From Saccharolobus caldissimus (GTDB taxonomy: Archaea; Thermoproteota; Thermoprotei_A; Sulfolobales; Sulfolobaceae), in assembly GCF_020886315.1 (NCBI RefSeq), contig NZ_AP025226.1, positions 2,568,001 through 2,632,000 of the forward strand: 64,000 nucleotides of DNA. The letters run 5' to 3'. The notes beneath the pieces were generated by a model. It did no database searches and was not told the DNA's origin. It was given only the letters and a program-made list of their open reading frames with translations. This document shows, piece after piece, positions 54,082 through 63,247 of this stretch (the stretch's first letter is position 1; each line of letters begins with the position of its first letter). Made by a program: the position numbers and the translations under genes.

Positions 54082-54870
54082 CTAACTAAACTTACCGACT
54101 AGGAATGGAATACCTCTCGCTAAATAGAGCGTGTAAAGAATTAAACGCCCTCTAAAACCGCCTACACACACTCTCCTCCTCTTCCTGCCTATAGACATCA
54201 TGAAGGAATAGGGAGTGCCCTTTAGCACTTTCAAACTCCTACCGTAACGATAATACTTCCTAACGATCTCCTTCAGACTATAATCGCCGTAATGATAAAT
54301 CAACTCGTCCTTAAGCACGAAAACGTCATTAGATAGGCGGGAAGCCTCGTAATAAATCAACTCGTGATCGGGGAAGATGACTTGATTAAACTTCTCACCC
54401 AAATTAACCTTTAACCTCTCTAACGCGCCAGTTAGCAATTCCCTCCTAAACAACCTTGGTAGAGCGAAACCCTTAATAGCCTCCGGAGTATTACACAGCA
54501 TGATGTTATCCTTATCTAGTTGAGCTGCTTTAACCCAAAAAGAGTCTCCTAACTCCCTCTCCCCAATTATAACCATATCGTGAAGGTTTTTAGAGAGAAT
54601 CTGTAAGGCGTCCCTCCTTAAAGGCCTAGTTTCGTCAAGAAGAAGTGCATAATCCCCCCTACTTTCCTTATTCGCTAAATAGCGGGCTTCCAAAAGTTTA
54701 ACATCTTTTCGAATCTCCTTGAAGCCGTATTCCTTGATTAACTCACTTATCTCTTTACCGCCAGAATTCACTATTACAACTTCGTAATCTTGAAGTGATT
54801 GGAGTCTAATGGACTCAAATACCTCCCTCAAGTATTTGCCGTGAAGCACGGGGATTTGAATTGAGAACAC
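54082..54870 (-). CDS. Family-2 glycosyltransferase
   Basis: 262 residues: MFSIQIPVLHGKYLREVFES, DYEVVIVNSGGKEI (nucleotide-binding strands), YALLLDETRPLRRDAL in place of the DxD motif, HDMVIIGERELGDSFW, FPDHELIYYEASR (acceptor/base region) and a C-terminal membrane-associated stretch RLILYTLYLARGIPFLVG. It transfers a sugar from an activated donor to a surface glycan or lipid carrier. A short piece of a close relative is at 39038-39118. Confidence 0.78.
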   Translation of the reverse strand: MFSIQIPVLHGKYLREVFESIRLQSLQDYEVVIVNSGGKEISELIKEYGFKEIRKDVKLLEARYLANKESRGDYALLLDETRPLRRDALQILSKNLHDMVIIGERELGDSFWVKAAQLDKDNIMLCNTPEAIKGFALPRLFRRELLTGALERLKVNLGEKFNQVIFPDHELIYYEASRLSNDVFVLKDELIYHYGDYSLKEIVRKYYRYGRSLKVLKGTPYSFMMSIGRKRRRVCVGGFRGRLILYTLYLARGIPFLVGKFS

Positions 54871-54971
54871 ATGAGAAAGATGGGGATCAGAAATAAATAG
54901 ATTTTATAATATACACATAAAGCGTGTCTTTCACAGTAATGTCTTGCTTAGTCCATTACTTACCTTTTCTC

Positions 54972-55550
54972 TTATTTTCTCGTGAATTTCTCTACAAAGA
55001 CATCATCTATTCCAAACTTTTCTAAGCCCACTCTAATGTTTTTAAATGCTCTAACGATCCAGCCACAAAGTCTAGTAGGATCGGAAGATAAAGCATATTT
55101 TAGATTTTCAATATTATTTTCTAGATAGCGAGCATATTCTTGTAACATTTTATTAGCAACTCGTAATGAAAAATACTGTTTCAAATATAAGAAAGATTAG
55201 GCTCAAAGGAATAAACTTTTGCTCCGTGCTTGGCAGCCCTTAAAGTATAAGCACCTATGTACGCACCTACGTCAACGAATATTTTAATATTCTTAAAGTT
55301 GAACCATTTTCTAACATTAATCTCTTGCCTTAATAGATAGTGCTGAATGTCACGAATGAAATTATTTTTTCCTCACGTTAAAAATAGTCCCCTCAATTTT
55401 AACTTTTATCAAGTCTTTTATCTGCTCTTCATGCTTTAACTCTCTGTGAAGAATAAAATAATCCAGAAAAGTTCTAAAGTACATTGAGTAAAAGCTGAAG
55501 ATTTGAGTATAATTGGTAGGACGTACTTTAAGATATTCTGTATATTTCAT
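54972..55550 (-). pseudogene. FkbM-family methyltransferase, frameshifted
   Basis: From 55550: MKYTEYLKVRPTNYTQIFSF to VKIEGTIFNVRKK and a stop; a shift near 55363 continues NNFIRDIQHYLLRQEINVRK, KIFVDVGAYIGAYTLRAAKH and KVYSFEPN, the SAM-binding motif I and following strand of FkbM methyltransferases. A further shift near 55190 leads to KQYFSLRVANKMLQEYARYL and the end at 54972, whose match to the family is poor. It probably once methylated glycans; now inactive. Confidence 0.65.
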
Positions 55551-55784
55551 ATCATATCAACACTTAGATTCTTATTAATTATGGCTGGAACGTATATATC
55601 AAAACCTACTCTCGATATTAATCCGGTATCTTCACCATTATTTAAATCGTACCAATTACTATAACTAATTATTAGTTATCAACAATAATAATATGATAAT
55701 CCGACCTCCAAAAAGACATGACACTAGTGTCAGCAGAGTTAACATTATTAAAAGCTGTACTATAAACACAAATAATCATTTCCT

Positions 55785-57572
55785 TTATCTCTTGTATATT
55801 ATCCAGCCTTGCATGTACATCGCATCAAACCCCTTAACCGCAAAACTCCTCAAAGCATCTTGAGGAGTCTCAACTAAGGGCTCTCCGGCAAGGTTAAAGG
55901 AAGTATTCATAATTAACCCCTCACCCTTCAAGTCTTTAAACGCCTTGATCAAATCATACCAAGTCCTATTCTGATCCCTAGTAACGGTTTGTGGCCTTGC
56001 AGTCATGTCAACGTGGCAAGTTACTGGAACTCTTTTACAAACCTCCTCATCCTTATAACGGAACATCAAGATCATGAACTCATGAGATGTTGGATCTTTA
56101 AAATAAACCTCCTTATCCTCATCAAGCAAAGAAGGTGCTAAAGGCCTCCACCATTCCCTACCCTTAATATCATTCACAAGTCTCCAATACTCCTTCCTAG
56201 TCGGATCAGCAACAATTGAGCGATTACCCAAAGCCCTAGGGCCAAGTTCAGCCCTACCTTGATACCAAGTAACAATACCACCCTTAGCAACAATATCGGC
56301 AATAGCATTAACATCATCACCAACATACTCGGCCCTAAACTTACTATCTTGAACAACCTTCTTAATCACCTCGTCATCATACTCCGGCCCTAAATAAACG
56401 TTCTTAAGCCTACCGTGAACCATCTTACCTCCCAAAACATGCTCATAAACGTAAGCAGCAGCACCAATAGGCCCACCAGCATCATTAACAGCCGGGAAAA
56501 TGAAAACTTCATTGAAGATGCGAGAATAATAAAGCTCCATATTAGCCTTAGCATTCAAAGCAACACCACCAGCCAAAGCAACCCTATCCTCACCAGTATG
56601 AGACTTAGCCCACTTTGCCGTAGCAAGAACTGCTTCTTCAGTTATCTTCTGTACTGCCCAAGCTATATTGACAGCGTCTTCGTTTAGTTCCCCTCTGGGA
56701 TTCCAGTTAAGAACCTTAGTGCGTATTACCTTCTCTGCTATGTCGTAATAGACTGAAAGGATCTTTATTAGATCCTTGCTCTTTACAACTTTCCCGTTAC
56801 TATAAATAGTATAGGGTTCATCACCATCTGGGTTAATCTTAACAAATTCCTTAAGCTTATCGTAATAACGTGAAGGTTTACCGTAAGGTGCTAAACCCAT
56901 ACCCTTTCCTGGGCCTTCAAGTCTACCCAGCCTTATCCCTTGCATTAATTTCTCATAAAGGAAACCTAAGGAAGCGTAAGAGGCATACATGGAAAGTATT
57001 GGCTCAAAATTCCCGTCCTTAACTTTCCAAATAACAGTAGACTCGTATTCACCCGCTCCGTCAATCGTTAAGACAGTAGCGGAGTTAAAACCGGAGAAGT
57101 AATATGCCGAGGCTGCGTGAGCTAAATGATGTCTAACCGGGTATATCTTAATCTCTGAAGGAACTTCTTCTCCTATATCAATAATAGCTTTCCTGATCAA
57201 TTGTTCCGCCAATTTCATATAATCTCCTTTAACTAAATCCAGAGCATACGACGTTAAACCTTCCTCAAAATCTAGTGCCCCATAAGAGAACATTCCGATT
57301 ACTGAGCCTAAATAGGCTCTAAATCTGCGATCTTTAACTGAAAAGAGTGAAGGATCCCAATTTACTGCATAAGCATCAACATCCTTAGGTTTAATCCCTT
57401 GTTTTTTCAGGAATTTAAAAGCCTCTTTAAGGGAATTTAATGGAGGCTCACCTTCTGAATGCTTATGCCTAGTGAACCTCTCCTCTTCTGCAGCAAATAC
57501 TAATTTCCCATCTAAAATTACCACTGTTGCGTGATCGTGTTCAACTGGCCATTGAAAACCGATTACTATCAT
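55785..57572 (-). CDS. Carbamoyltransferase (NodU/CmcH/TobZ family)
   Basis: 595 residues. The N-terminal Kae1-like domain has VEHDHATVVILDGKLVFAAE, EEERFTRHKHSEG, YPVRHHLAHAASAYYFSGF (metal-binding His residues) and VLTIDGAGEYES, plus VALAGGVALNAKANMEL. The C-terminal YrdC-like domain has GRAELGPRALGNRSIVADP, EWWRPLAPSLLDED, TARPQTVTRDQNR and MNTSFNLAGEPLVETPQDAL. These enzymes form carbamoyl-adenylate from carbamoyl phosphate and transfer it to hydroxyls of sugars or natural products. All motifs and length are normal. In this locus the target is probably a surface sugar. Confidence 0.92.
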   Translation of the reverse strand: MIVIGFQWPVEHDHATVVILDGKLVFAAEEERFTRHKHSEGEPPLNSLKEAFKFLKKQGIKPKDVDAYAVNWDPSLFSVKDRRFRAYLGSVIGMFSYGALDFEEGLTSYALDLVKGDYMKLAEQLIRKAIIDIGEEVPSEIKIYPVRHHLAHAASAYYFSGFNSATVLTIDGAGEYESTVIWKVKDGNFEPILSMYASYASLGFLYEKLMQGIRLGRLEGPGKGMGLAPYGKPSRYYDKLKEFVKINPDGDEPYTIYSNGKVVKSKDLIKILSVYYDIAEKVIRTKVLNWNPRGELNEDAVNIAWAVQKITEEAVLATAKWAKSHTGEDRVALAGGVALNAKANMELYYSRIFNEVFIFPAVNDAGGPIGAAAYVYEHVLGGKMVHGRLKNVYLGPEYDDEVIKKVVQDSKFRAEYVGDDVNAIADIVAKGGIVTWYQGRAELGPRALGNRSIVADPTRKEYWRLVNDIKGREWWRPLAPSLLDEDKEVYFKDPTSHEFMILMFRYKDEEVCKRVPVTCHVDMTARPQTVTRDQNRTWYDLIKAFKDLKGEGLIMNTSFNLAGEPLVETPQDALRSFAVKGFDAMYMQGWIIYKR

Positions 57573-57685
57573 AATGTTTATAACTATTTATAACCTTATA
57601 TTAAATTTTTCTAGGTAGTAACACAATGATGTAATTCTTAAAGGTTTACGCTAGATTTATAAATCTTAATAATTTAATAATCCGC

Positions 57686-58387
57686 GTGAAAAACTTAGCC
57701 TTTCTTATTATGTTAAGTGATAAATATTACAATGCGGGCACAAAGCCATTTGTTGATATTTCATTAGGCCTCGCTAAAAAGGGTTATAATCCTTATTTAC
57801 TCTTCTTTCGCTCTGCTTCATATAGCGACGTTAAAAATAAGTTTCCACAATTACAAGCGTATATATTTGATAGTATGGATAAAATTAATAAGTTCATAGA
57901 GAAGAAAAAGATAGAAATAGTAATTTCTGACGATTTTATATATAGATTAAAAATTTTTAAGAAAATAAAGAGTAAACATAAGGTAATTTATGTGCAACAT
58001 ATTACTGGCATAAGTATTATGAATGATTTATCGAATAAACAGAATATAAAACTTAGGTTAGCGTCGTACTTACCGTGGAAATTAGTAATTAGAAATTACG
58101 TTAGACTCCTTAGAAACGCAGACGTTATAATAGGAAATTCACTTATTACAACACATTACCTATCATCATTATTCGGAATAAGCAGTTCTGGTGTAGTTTA
58201 CCCACCTGTAGGTGTCAATTTACATCTTACTAAAGTAGGTACAAGAAAAGGAATTTTAGTTTTTAAAGGACACAAACCTGATTTTCATGTTAGAAACCTA
58301 GAATCTGACCTTAAAGTACTGAGAGAAGTAGACGAGGTATTAATATGGGGAGAAGGAGGATTAGAAAATATACGTGACGTTGTCTAA
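57686..58387 (+). pseudogene. Glycosyltransferase, truncated by IS insertion
   Basis: 233 residues from GTG 57686: MKNLAFLIMLSDKYYNAGTK, GLAKKGYNPYLLFFRS, KIEIVISDDFIYRLKIFKK, KVIYVQHITGISIMND, NADVIIGNSLITTHYLSSLFG and VVYPPVGVNL, the N-terminal domain of a GT-B (group 1) glycosyltransferase. The real sequence ends at about ENIRD (58376), after which it reads into the IS5-like terminal repeat. The donor-binding C-terminal domain is missing on the far side of the IS as well, so it is inactive. Confidence 0.72.
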
Positions 58388-58486
58388 GATGATAAAAATG
58401 GAAATTGATGAGTAATATTAATAAGTAATTGGGATGAGATAATATCATGAAGACACTTTCAACTGAGAAAGACCTTTTGCTCAAGA

Positions 58487-59769
58487 GAGTGTCCCGAACG
58501 CAAATAATTGAATAAAAATAATAAGAGAGAAATATAATATCAAGGATTAGAGAGAATAAAATACAATTTTATCTTTCAATTTAACCTAAGATTTAATTTA
58601 TACTGTAAGGGAAAATAATCAAATATAGAGAAAAACAGAATTTTCCACATAGTCCACACTACCTCGATCAACTCGCACTGTACAAGGTTAGTGGACGAAC
58701 TGACTCTCGGGAACACGCGATAAGACTGAGGTGTAGATCGAGGAGTTATAGATCAACGCGATAACGTAGACGAAGAGCTCCACCATATCCTTTTCAGTCG
58801 CGTAAGGCCTCCAATACCTCCTCATGAAGATCCCAAAGAACTCAACATACCTCCTAAAACTAGGAAAACCTATCAACCAAGTCGATGCTTTCCCCACAAA
58901 ACCCCTATCAACTACCTTATAACCGCTGTGGAAGAAGCCGACCTTGTTGTCGGGGAAATTGGCAAGTTTCACTTGAATTTCGTGAATTATCATGGTGGGC
59001 GACATGAGAGTGAAGACCTTGAAGCCAAAGTAACTCCTATTCCTCTTCTTGGTGAACTCTCCCTTGAACCTTCTCCTAACCTTGCAGTTCATATATTGGT
59101 AGAGTAGCTTTCCTGCCTCCTTGTACTTTCCCTGCCTTAGGCTTAGTTGGAATTTCTTCCACAAGGTCTCCTTGTTCCTCTTCCCGAAGGGTACTTCGAT
59201 CAGAAAGGAGTCCGCGGCCCAGAGCTTCCCGACCTTGCCGAACAATGCACTACTTGGTAAGTAGTCAACAAGTCCGCTCAACTTCCGCTCCAGCTCCTTG
59301 GAGAAATCCTTGAAAACTGTACCGATTTTTCCTCTAAATTTCTTTGCTCTTCTGTGGATTTCGGATTTAGATTTGCATTCCCCTAGGAACCACCTGACCA
59401 CCACGCCAGTTCTGTAGTAACTCCAAACATCTCTGTAGGAACATGTCCACACTACCATGACTATTAAAGCTCTCAATATGAAGAGGTCGTCTATACATGA
59501 CAATACTTGGGACGTGGTCAGCACGTAGTCCATTTTCACAAGAATTTTATGCCTTGAAGATAATTCTTCATAGGGAACCGGGCCGTTGTAGTATTGTACC
59601 CAGGGTTCCATAAACATCGGTACTACATGGTCCCGGTTCCCTTTAAGTATTACTCCACTTTTAGCTTCAAGAGAAAATTCAAAATTTCTCAGTTGATCAT
59701 CTTTTCTTTTGAATAATTCTTCATAAATTTGTACATAGATTTATTCAATTATTTGCACTTGGGACAGTC
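58487..59769 (-). mobile_element. IS5-like (ISC1290-type) IS, about 1.28 kb, intact
   Basis: Terminal repeats GAGTGTCCCGAACGCAAATA and GACTGTCCCAAGTGCAAATA (inverted). The target CTCAAG occurs on both sides (58480-58485 and 59771-59776), a likely target duplication. A MITE derivative is at 52978-53378 and a 3' fragment at 29371-29680, the latter also joined to a TCTTGAAC (CTCAAG-like) site. Confidence 0.82.
58688..59617 (-). CDS. IS5-like transposase
   Basis: 309 residues: an N-terminal helical domain CIDDLFILRALIVMVVWTCS with SYYRTGVVVRWFLGE, a catalytic Asp in VGKLWAADSFLIEVPFG, then RSYFGFKVFTLMSPTMIIHE, KVVDRGFVGKASTWLIGFPS (second Asp), YWRPYATEKDMVELFVYVIA (Glu region). Uninterrupted and of normal length, so this IS is a possible active donor for the related MITE. 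Confidence 0.82.
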   Translation of the reverse strand: MFMEPWVQYYNGPVPYEELSSRHKILVKMDYVLTTSQVLSCIDDLFILRALIVMVVWTCSYRDVWSYYRTGVVVRWFLGECKSKSEIHRRAKKFRGKIGTVFKDFSKELERKLSGLVDYLPSSALFGKVGKLWAADSFLIEVPFGKRNKETLWKKFQLSLRQGKYKEAGKLLYQYMNCKVRRRFKGEFTKKRNRSYFGFKVFTLMSPTMIIHEIQVKLANFPDNKVGFFHSGYKVVDRGFVGKASTWLIGFPSFRRYVEFFGIFMRRYWRPYATEKDMVELFVYVIALIYNSSIYTSVLSRVPESQFVH

Positions 59770-60851
59770 TCTCAAGGTTGATAAAGTCTTTCCATGGGAA
59801 ACTTTTAGGGGTAAACTTGAGTCACTTTACTCTAAGAAACCCAAGTGGGACGTTATATTACTCCTCAAAGTCCTATTAATCAAGTTCGTCTACGACATCT
59901 CTTGGTTAGAGGGAGAAATTAGGGACAGCAAAATGTTCATGAAATTCTTGGGTGGGAAAGTCCCACCAAAGAGCACAGTATTCTTCTTCTACAAGAGATT
60001 ACAAGAAACAGTTGTCGATGAGGGGGAAACAATGTGGACAACCCTAATGGATAAACAAGGCCTTAGACAAGGTGATTAACGAGTATAGAGAAAGAACTTG
60101 AGGTAGGGAGAGAAAAAACGACAAATTCGAGGACTACCACATAATAGACACATTCTTCCGTGAGGCTTACCCGGGAAAGAGGAGTTTTCAAACCGGTCTA
60201 GAAAAGATCTCACTTGACCTTGATGAGATGAAATTTAACGACGATTTTCTCCTCATGGGTTATACTGTTTCTAAGCTCAAGTACTTTACAAGCTTTAGGA
60301 AAAGGGTGGTTGGGGTAGGAAGCATGGTAAGTCCTACTTTGGCTTTAAGGTTTGTTGAAAGGAGGACTAATTTTGTTAGGGGTTTTAAGGTTGGCTAATT
60401 TGAGTGATTTGGCCTTTTCCTTTGATGGTTTTAAGCTCTTGGCTGATAGGGCTTGGGTTTTCAAGAAGAACATCTTGGTTAAGGGTGTTGGTAGTGCTAA
60501 GTTTCCCGTTGAGGGGTTAAGATTAGGGAAGGTAAGGCTTCTGCAACGACTTTGAGGGGTGTTGTAATTGAGGTGTTCTTTCTTAACCTCTATCGTGATC
60601 TTGAGATTCTTTTGACGAGAATTAGGACGAAGGTACTCGTTAACTAACAAGGTTCGCTTACCTTTTTTAGTCATGTTTATGATAGATTTTATTGCAGAAC
60701 TGTACAATTATTTGTATAATATCTTATTAATATATATTATATCACTCTTTATACCTAAATATAAAGAGTAATCGTTTAATATGAAATATTATCGTTATGA
60801 TAATTTTTCAGTTTTGCTCAAGCTGGACAACTTTACATAGCAATGGTAATT

Positions 60852-60900
60852 GACATTATGCTTGAAGTTGACCGAAAGATTTATTACTGAACGTCGCGTT
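60852..60900. mobile_element. Remnant of an IS110-type right end
   Basis: Matches the reverse of 51243-51290 (ATTATGCTTGAAGTTGACCG, TTTATTACTGAACG) with a few changes. No transposase adjoins it. Confidence 0.5.
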
Positions 60901-60916
60901 GCTCTACATAATCATA

Positions 60917-60932
60917 AATTATATATATAAGT
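60917..60932 (+). promoter_or_regulatory. TATA box of the large membrane protein gene
   Basis: AATTATATATATAAG lies about 25 bases before ATG 60953 with no Shine-Dalgarno in between, the spacing expected for a leaderless archaeal transcript. Confidence 0.5.
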
Positions 60933-60952
60933 TACATATAGCTACTACTTGA

Positions 60953-63247
60953 ATGGTGATTACATTTAAAGATAGACAAGTAATTATCAATATTACAAAG
61001 AAAATGGTTAGTAAATGGGATTATCTATTATTCAACGTAATATTTGCCATATTATGGTGGTTGTTTACTCATGGTCATGTTATATATTTCTGGGACGGAG
61101 GATTTCCGTTAGATCCTATAACATTTATTTTAAGATATGGTAATGTCTGGAATTCTCCAGGATTTCCTGGAGGACCTAATTTTGGATTTCAAACCTATCT
61201 TTCTTTTGCAGTAATGTCTCTCCCATTTTACTTATTAGGCATGCCTATAGGGTTTATACAATGGATAATTACTCAATTTTTAGCAAATTTGAGTCTCTAC
61301 GGATTTTATAAATTATATACAGATTATATTGCAAATACAGATAAAATTATTTTAGTATTAATTGCCTTATTTTATTTAATAAATTATTTTAGTATTAATT
61401 GGATTTCAGAATATATATCAAATGTATGTATGTATTTTCTGACGCCAATTCTTATTTATTATTATATAAAAATATTGGAAATCAAAAAATTTAAAGATTA
61501 CCTATTATATTTGTTTTTAGTATCTTTATTAGGTATGTTAGGATTACTATATGAAGATCAGACTATGGATTTATATTTTTTATTATTTATTACACTTTTC
61601 GCATTATTTGCGAAAATTAACCATAACATGAAAGTAAAAGACATAATATTTAAATCAGTTATTTTTTTATCTGTACTAATTTTATCTGGAATATATTTAT
61701 CTCTCTATGTATATGGTACATCTTTAGGTGCATTTAAATCCTCTTTTGAGCAATTTAGTGGTAATTTAGTAATTATTGTAGGACTCAAATATACATATAG
61801 CATATATAATGTTTCAAATTCATTAATGTTATATTTGCTTGGTATACCATTAAAAATAAATATAATAATAAAATATTTATTTGGATTTATCTATTTATTT
61901 ATAATTTTAATGCCTATTTTGGTAAAAAATAATACCTATTTTATCTTTAAAAATAAAATAATTCCAATATTGATTATTATACTAATAATATTATTTGGGT
62001 TACAATCAGGTATTTTCAATTTTGTTAATACTACAAATATCAAAATGATTGAGAAGATTAACATATTTAATATTTTGTATGTAGGAATACTTTATGCCAT
62101 TCAATATCAGCATATAGGTTATCCTATTTATTTCTTAACATCTGTTCTGTTCCTATTTATAGCTGGCATTAATCATAATAGAAGATATGCATTATTTAAA
62201 TCATTATTACTAATATTTTTAATATCAAATTTTATCATTTATTCTGATATTATGATCACGCATATAACATCTAATTATACGGTAAATGGCATATCCATAG
62301 AAAATATATTTAATGATCCTTCGTGGTTTAAAAACGTAACAGATATAATTGGTAAAGCAAGATATAATAATGTTCTTATTTTGCCTATTCAAGATGCCTT
62401 GTCTGAAACATTTTATTATAATAAAACTATGACCAGTATTGCCGTAAATAATCCTGTAGAAACTAATTATTTTCTTGGGGAAATTCTATCTAGTGTAGCT
62501 ACATCTCCACTTATTCGCTGTATACTAAATGTCCCATCTAGCAATGTAACAAATTTCACTAATTATCTGATAATATTGGGAGTTAAATATATAATCCTTG
62601 ATATTGCAGCACAGCCAGGACCTGGAGTACCAGCTAGACCTTGGACTAACCTTCCTGGGGTATATCCTTGGAACTTTACTTCATTTATTAGATTTTTAAA
62701 TAAAACACCAGATTTAAAATTTGTAGGCCATTACGGCCCCTATTATATTTATAAGATAAGATCGAATGTCCCCCTCGTTTATGCAAGTGATGGAATACCA
62801 GTTAACTGGTCTTATAGCCAAATATTTTGGTCTTTTGCTTCTGGGAAAATAAAAGCTTTAAACGCATCAATAATAGATAATATATCTGCTCCTTTAATAT
62901 ATAATATTTCTAACGTTAAGATATGGTATCAAATTATCAATAACGATGAAGTTAAAGTAAGTATAGATGCATATACACCTTTTTATTTGATACTAGATCA
63001 AGGATATAGTAATTTATGGCAACTTCAAATTAACGGCAAAATTGATATATATCATTTTAAAGCAAATGGATACGCTAATGCGTGGCTTATGCCAGCCGGT
63101 AATTATACTGCAATAATAATTATTAAAACACATAATTTGCAATACACACTTTATATAGTTTCGATATTAACACCAACTGTATTTTCAATAATGCTTTTAT
63201 TTTATAATAGAAGAAAAATCTTGGAGCTAATAAAAACTAAGAGGTAA
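60953..63247 (+). CDS. Large polytopic membrane protein, GT-C-like
   Basis: 764 residues. Residues 20-460 contain about eleven to twelve membrane helices, with early loop WDGGFPLDPITFILRYGNVW after helix 1 and YEDQTMDLYFLLF in mid-membrane. The last 270 residues are mostly outside the membrane and beta-rich (SNVPLVYASDGIPVNWSYSQ), with many N-x-S/T sites, ending in one helix. This layout matches GT-C fold lipid-linked-sugar glycosyltransferases or YfhO-like membrane proteins. The acidic residues after helix 1 (FWDGG) are in the place of the GT-C catalytic Asp. It overlaps the end of the convergent glycosyltransferase by 11 bases. Confidence 0.68.
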   Translation: MVITFKDRQVIINITKKMVSKWDYLLFNVIFAILWWLFTHGHVIYFWDGGFPLDPITFILRYGNVWNSPGFPGGPNFGFQTYLSFAVMSLPFYLLGMPIGFIQWIITQFLANLSLYGFYKLYTDYIANTDKIILVLIALFYLINYFSINWISEYISNVCMYFLTPILIYYYIKILEIKKFKDYLLYLFLVSLLGMLGLLYEDQTMDLYFLLFITLFALFAKINHNMKVKDIIFKSVIFLSVLILSGIYLSLYVYGTSLGAFKSSFEQFSGNLVIIVGLKYTYSIYNVSNSLMLYLLGIPLKINIIIKYLFGFIYLFIILMPILVKNNTYFIFKNKIIPILIIILIILFGLQSGIFNFVNTTNIKMIEKINIFNILYVGILYAIQYQHIGYPIYFLTSVLFLFIAGINHNRRYALFKSLLLIFLISNFIIYSDIMITHITSNYTVNGISIENIFNDPSWFKNVTDIIGKARYNNVLILPIQDALSETFYYNKTMTSIAVNNPVETNYFLGEILSSVATSPLIRCILNVPSSNVTNFTNYLIILGVKYIILDIAAQPGPGVPARPWTNLPGVYPWNFTSFIRFLNKTPDLKFVGHYGPYYIYKIRSNVPLVYASDGIPVNWSYSQIFWSFASGKIKALNASIIDNISAPLIYNISNVKIWYQIINNDEVKVSIDAYTPFYLILDQGYSNLWQLQINGKIDIYHFKANGYANAWLMPAGNYTAIIIIKTHNLQYTLYIVSILTPTVFSIMLLFYNRRKILELIKTKR

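Larger units (their letters stand above)
58376..60832 (+). mobile_element. IS5-like (ISC1234-type) element carrying an inserted ISC1290-type IS
   Basis: Left end GACGTTGTC at 58376 and right end with CAAGCTGGACAAC at 60832. Transposase pieces: TLSTEKDLLLK (58450-58486), then after the inner IS VDKVFPWETFRGKLESLYSK, KPKWDVILLLKVLLIKFVYD and VPPKSTVFFFYKRLQETVVD (59776-60050), DTFFREAYPGKRSFQTGL (60148 on), and a plus-strand tail to about 60560. Several frameshifts. It truncates the glycosyltransferase at its left edge. Confidence 0.75.
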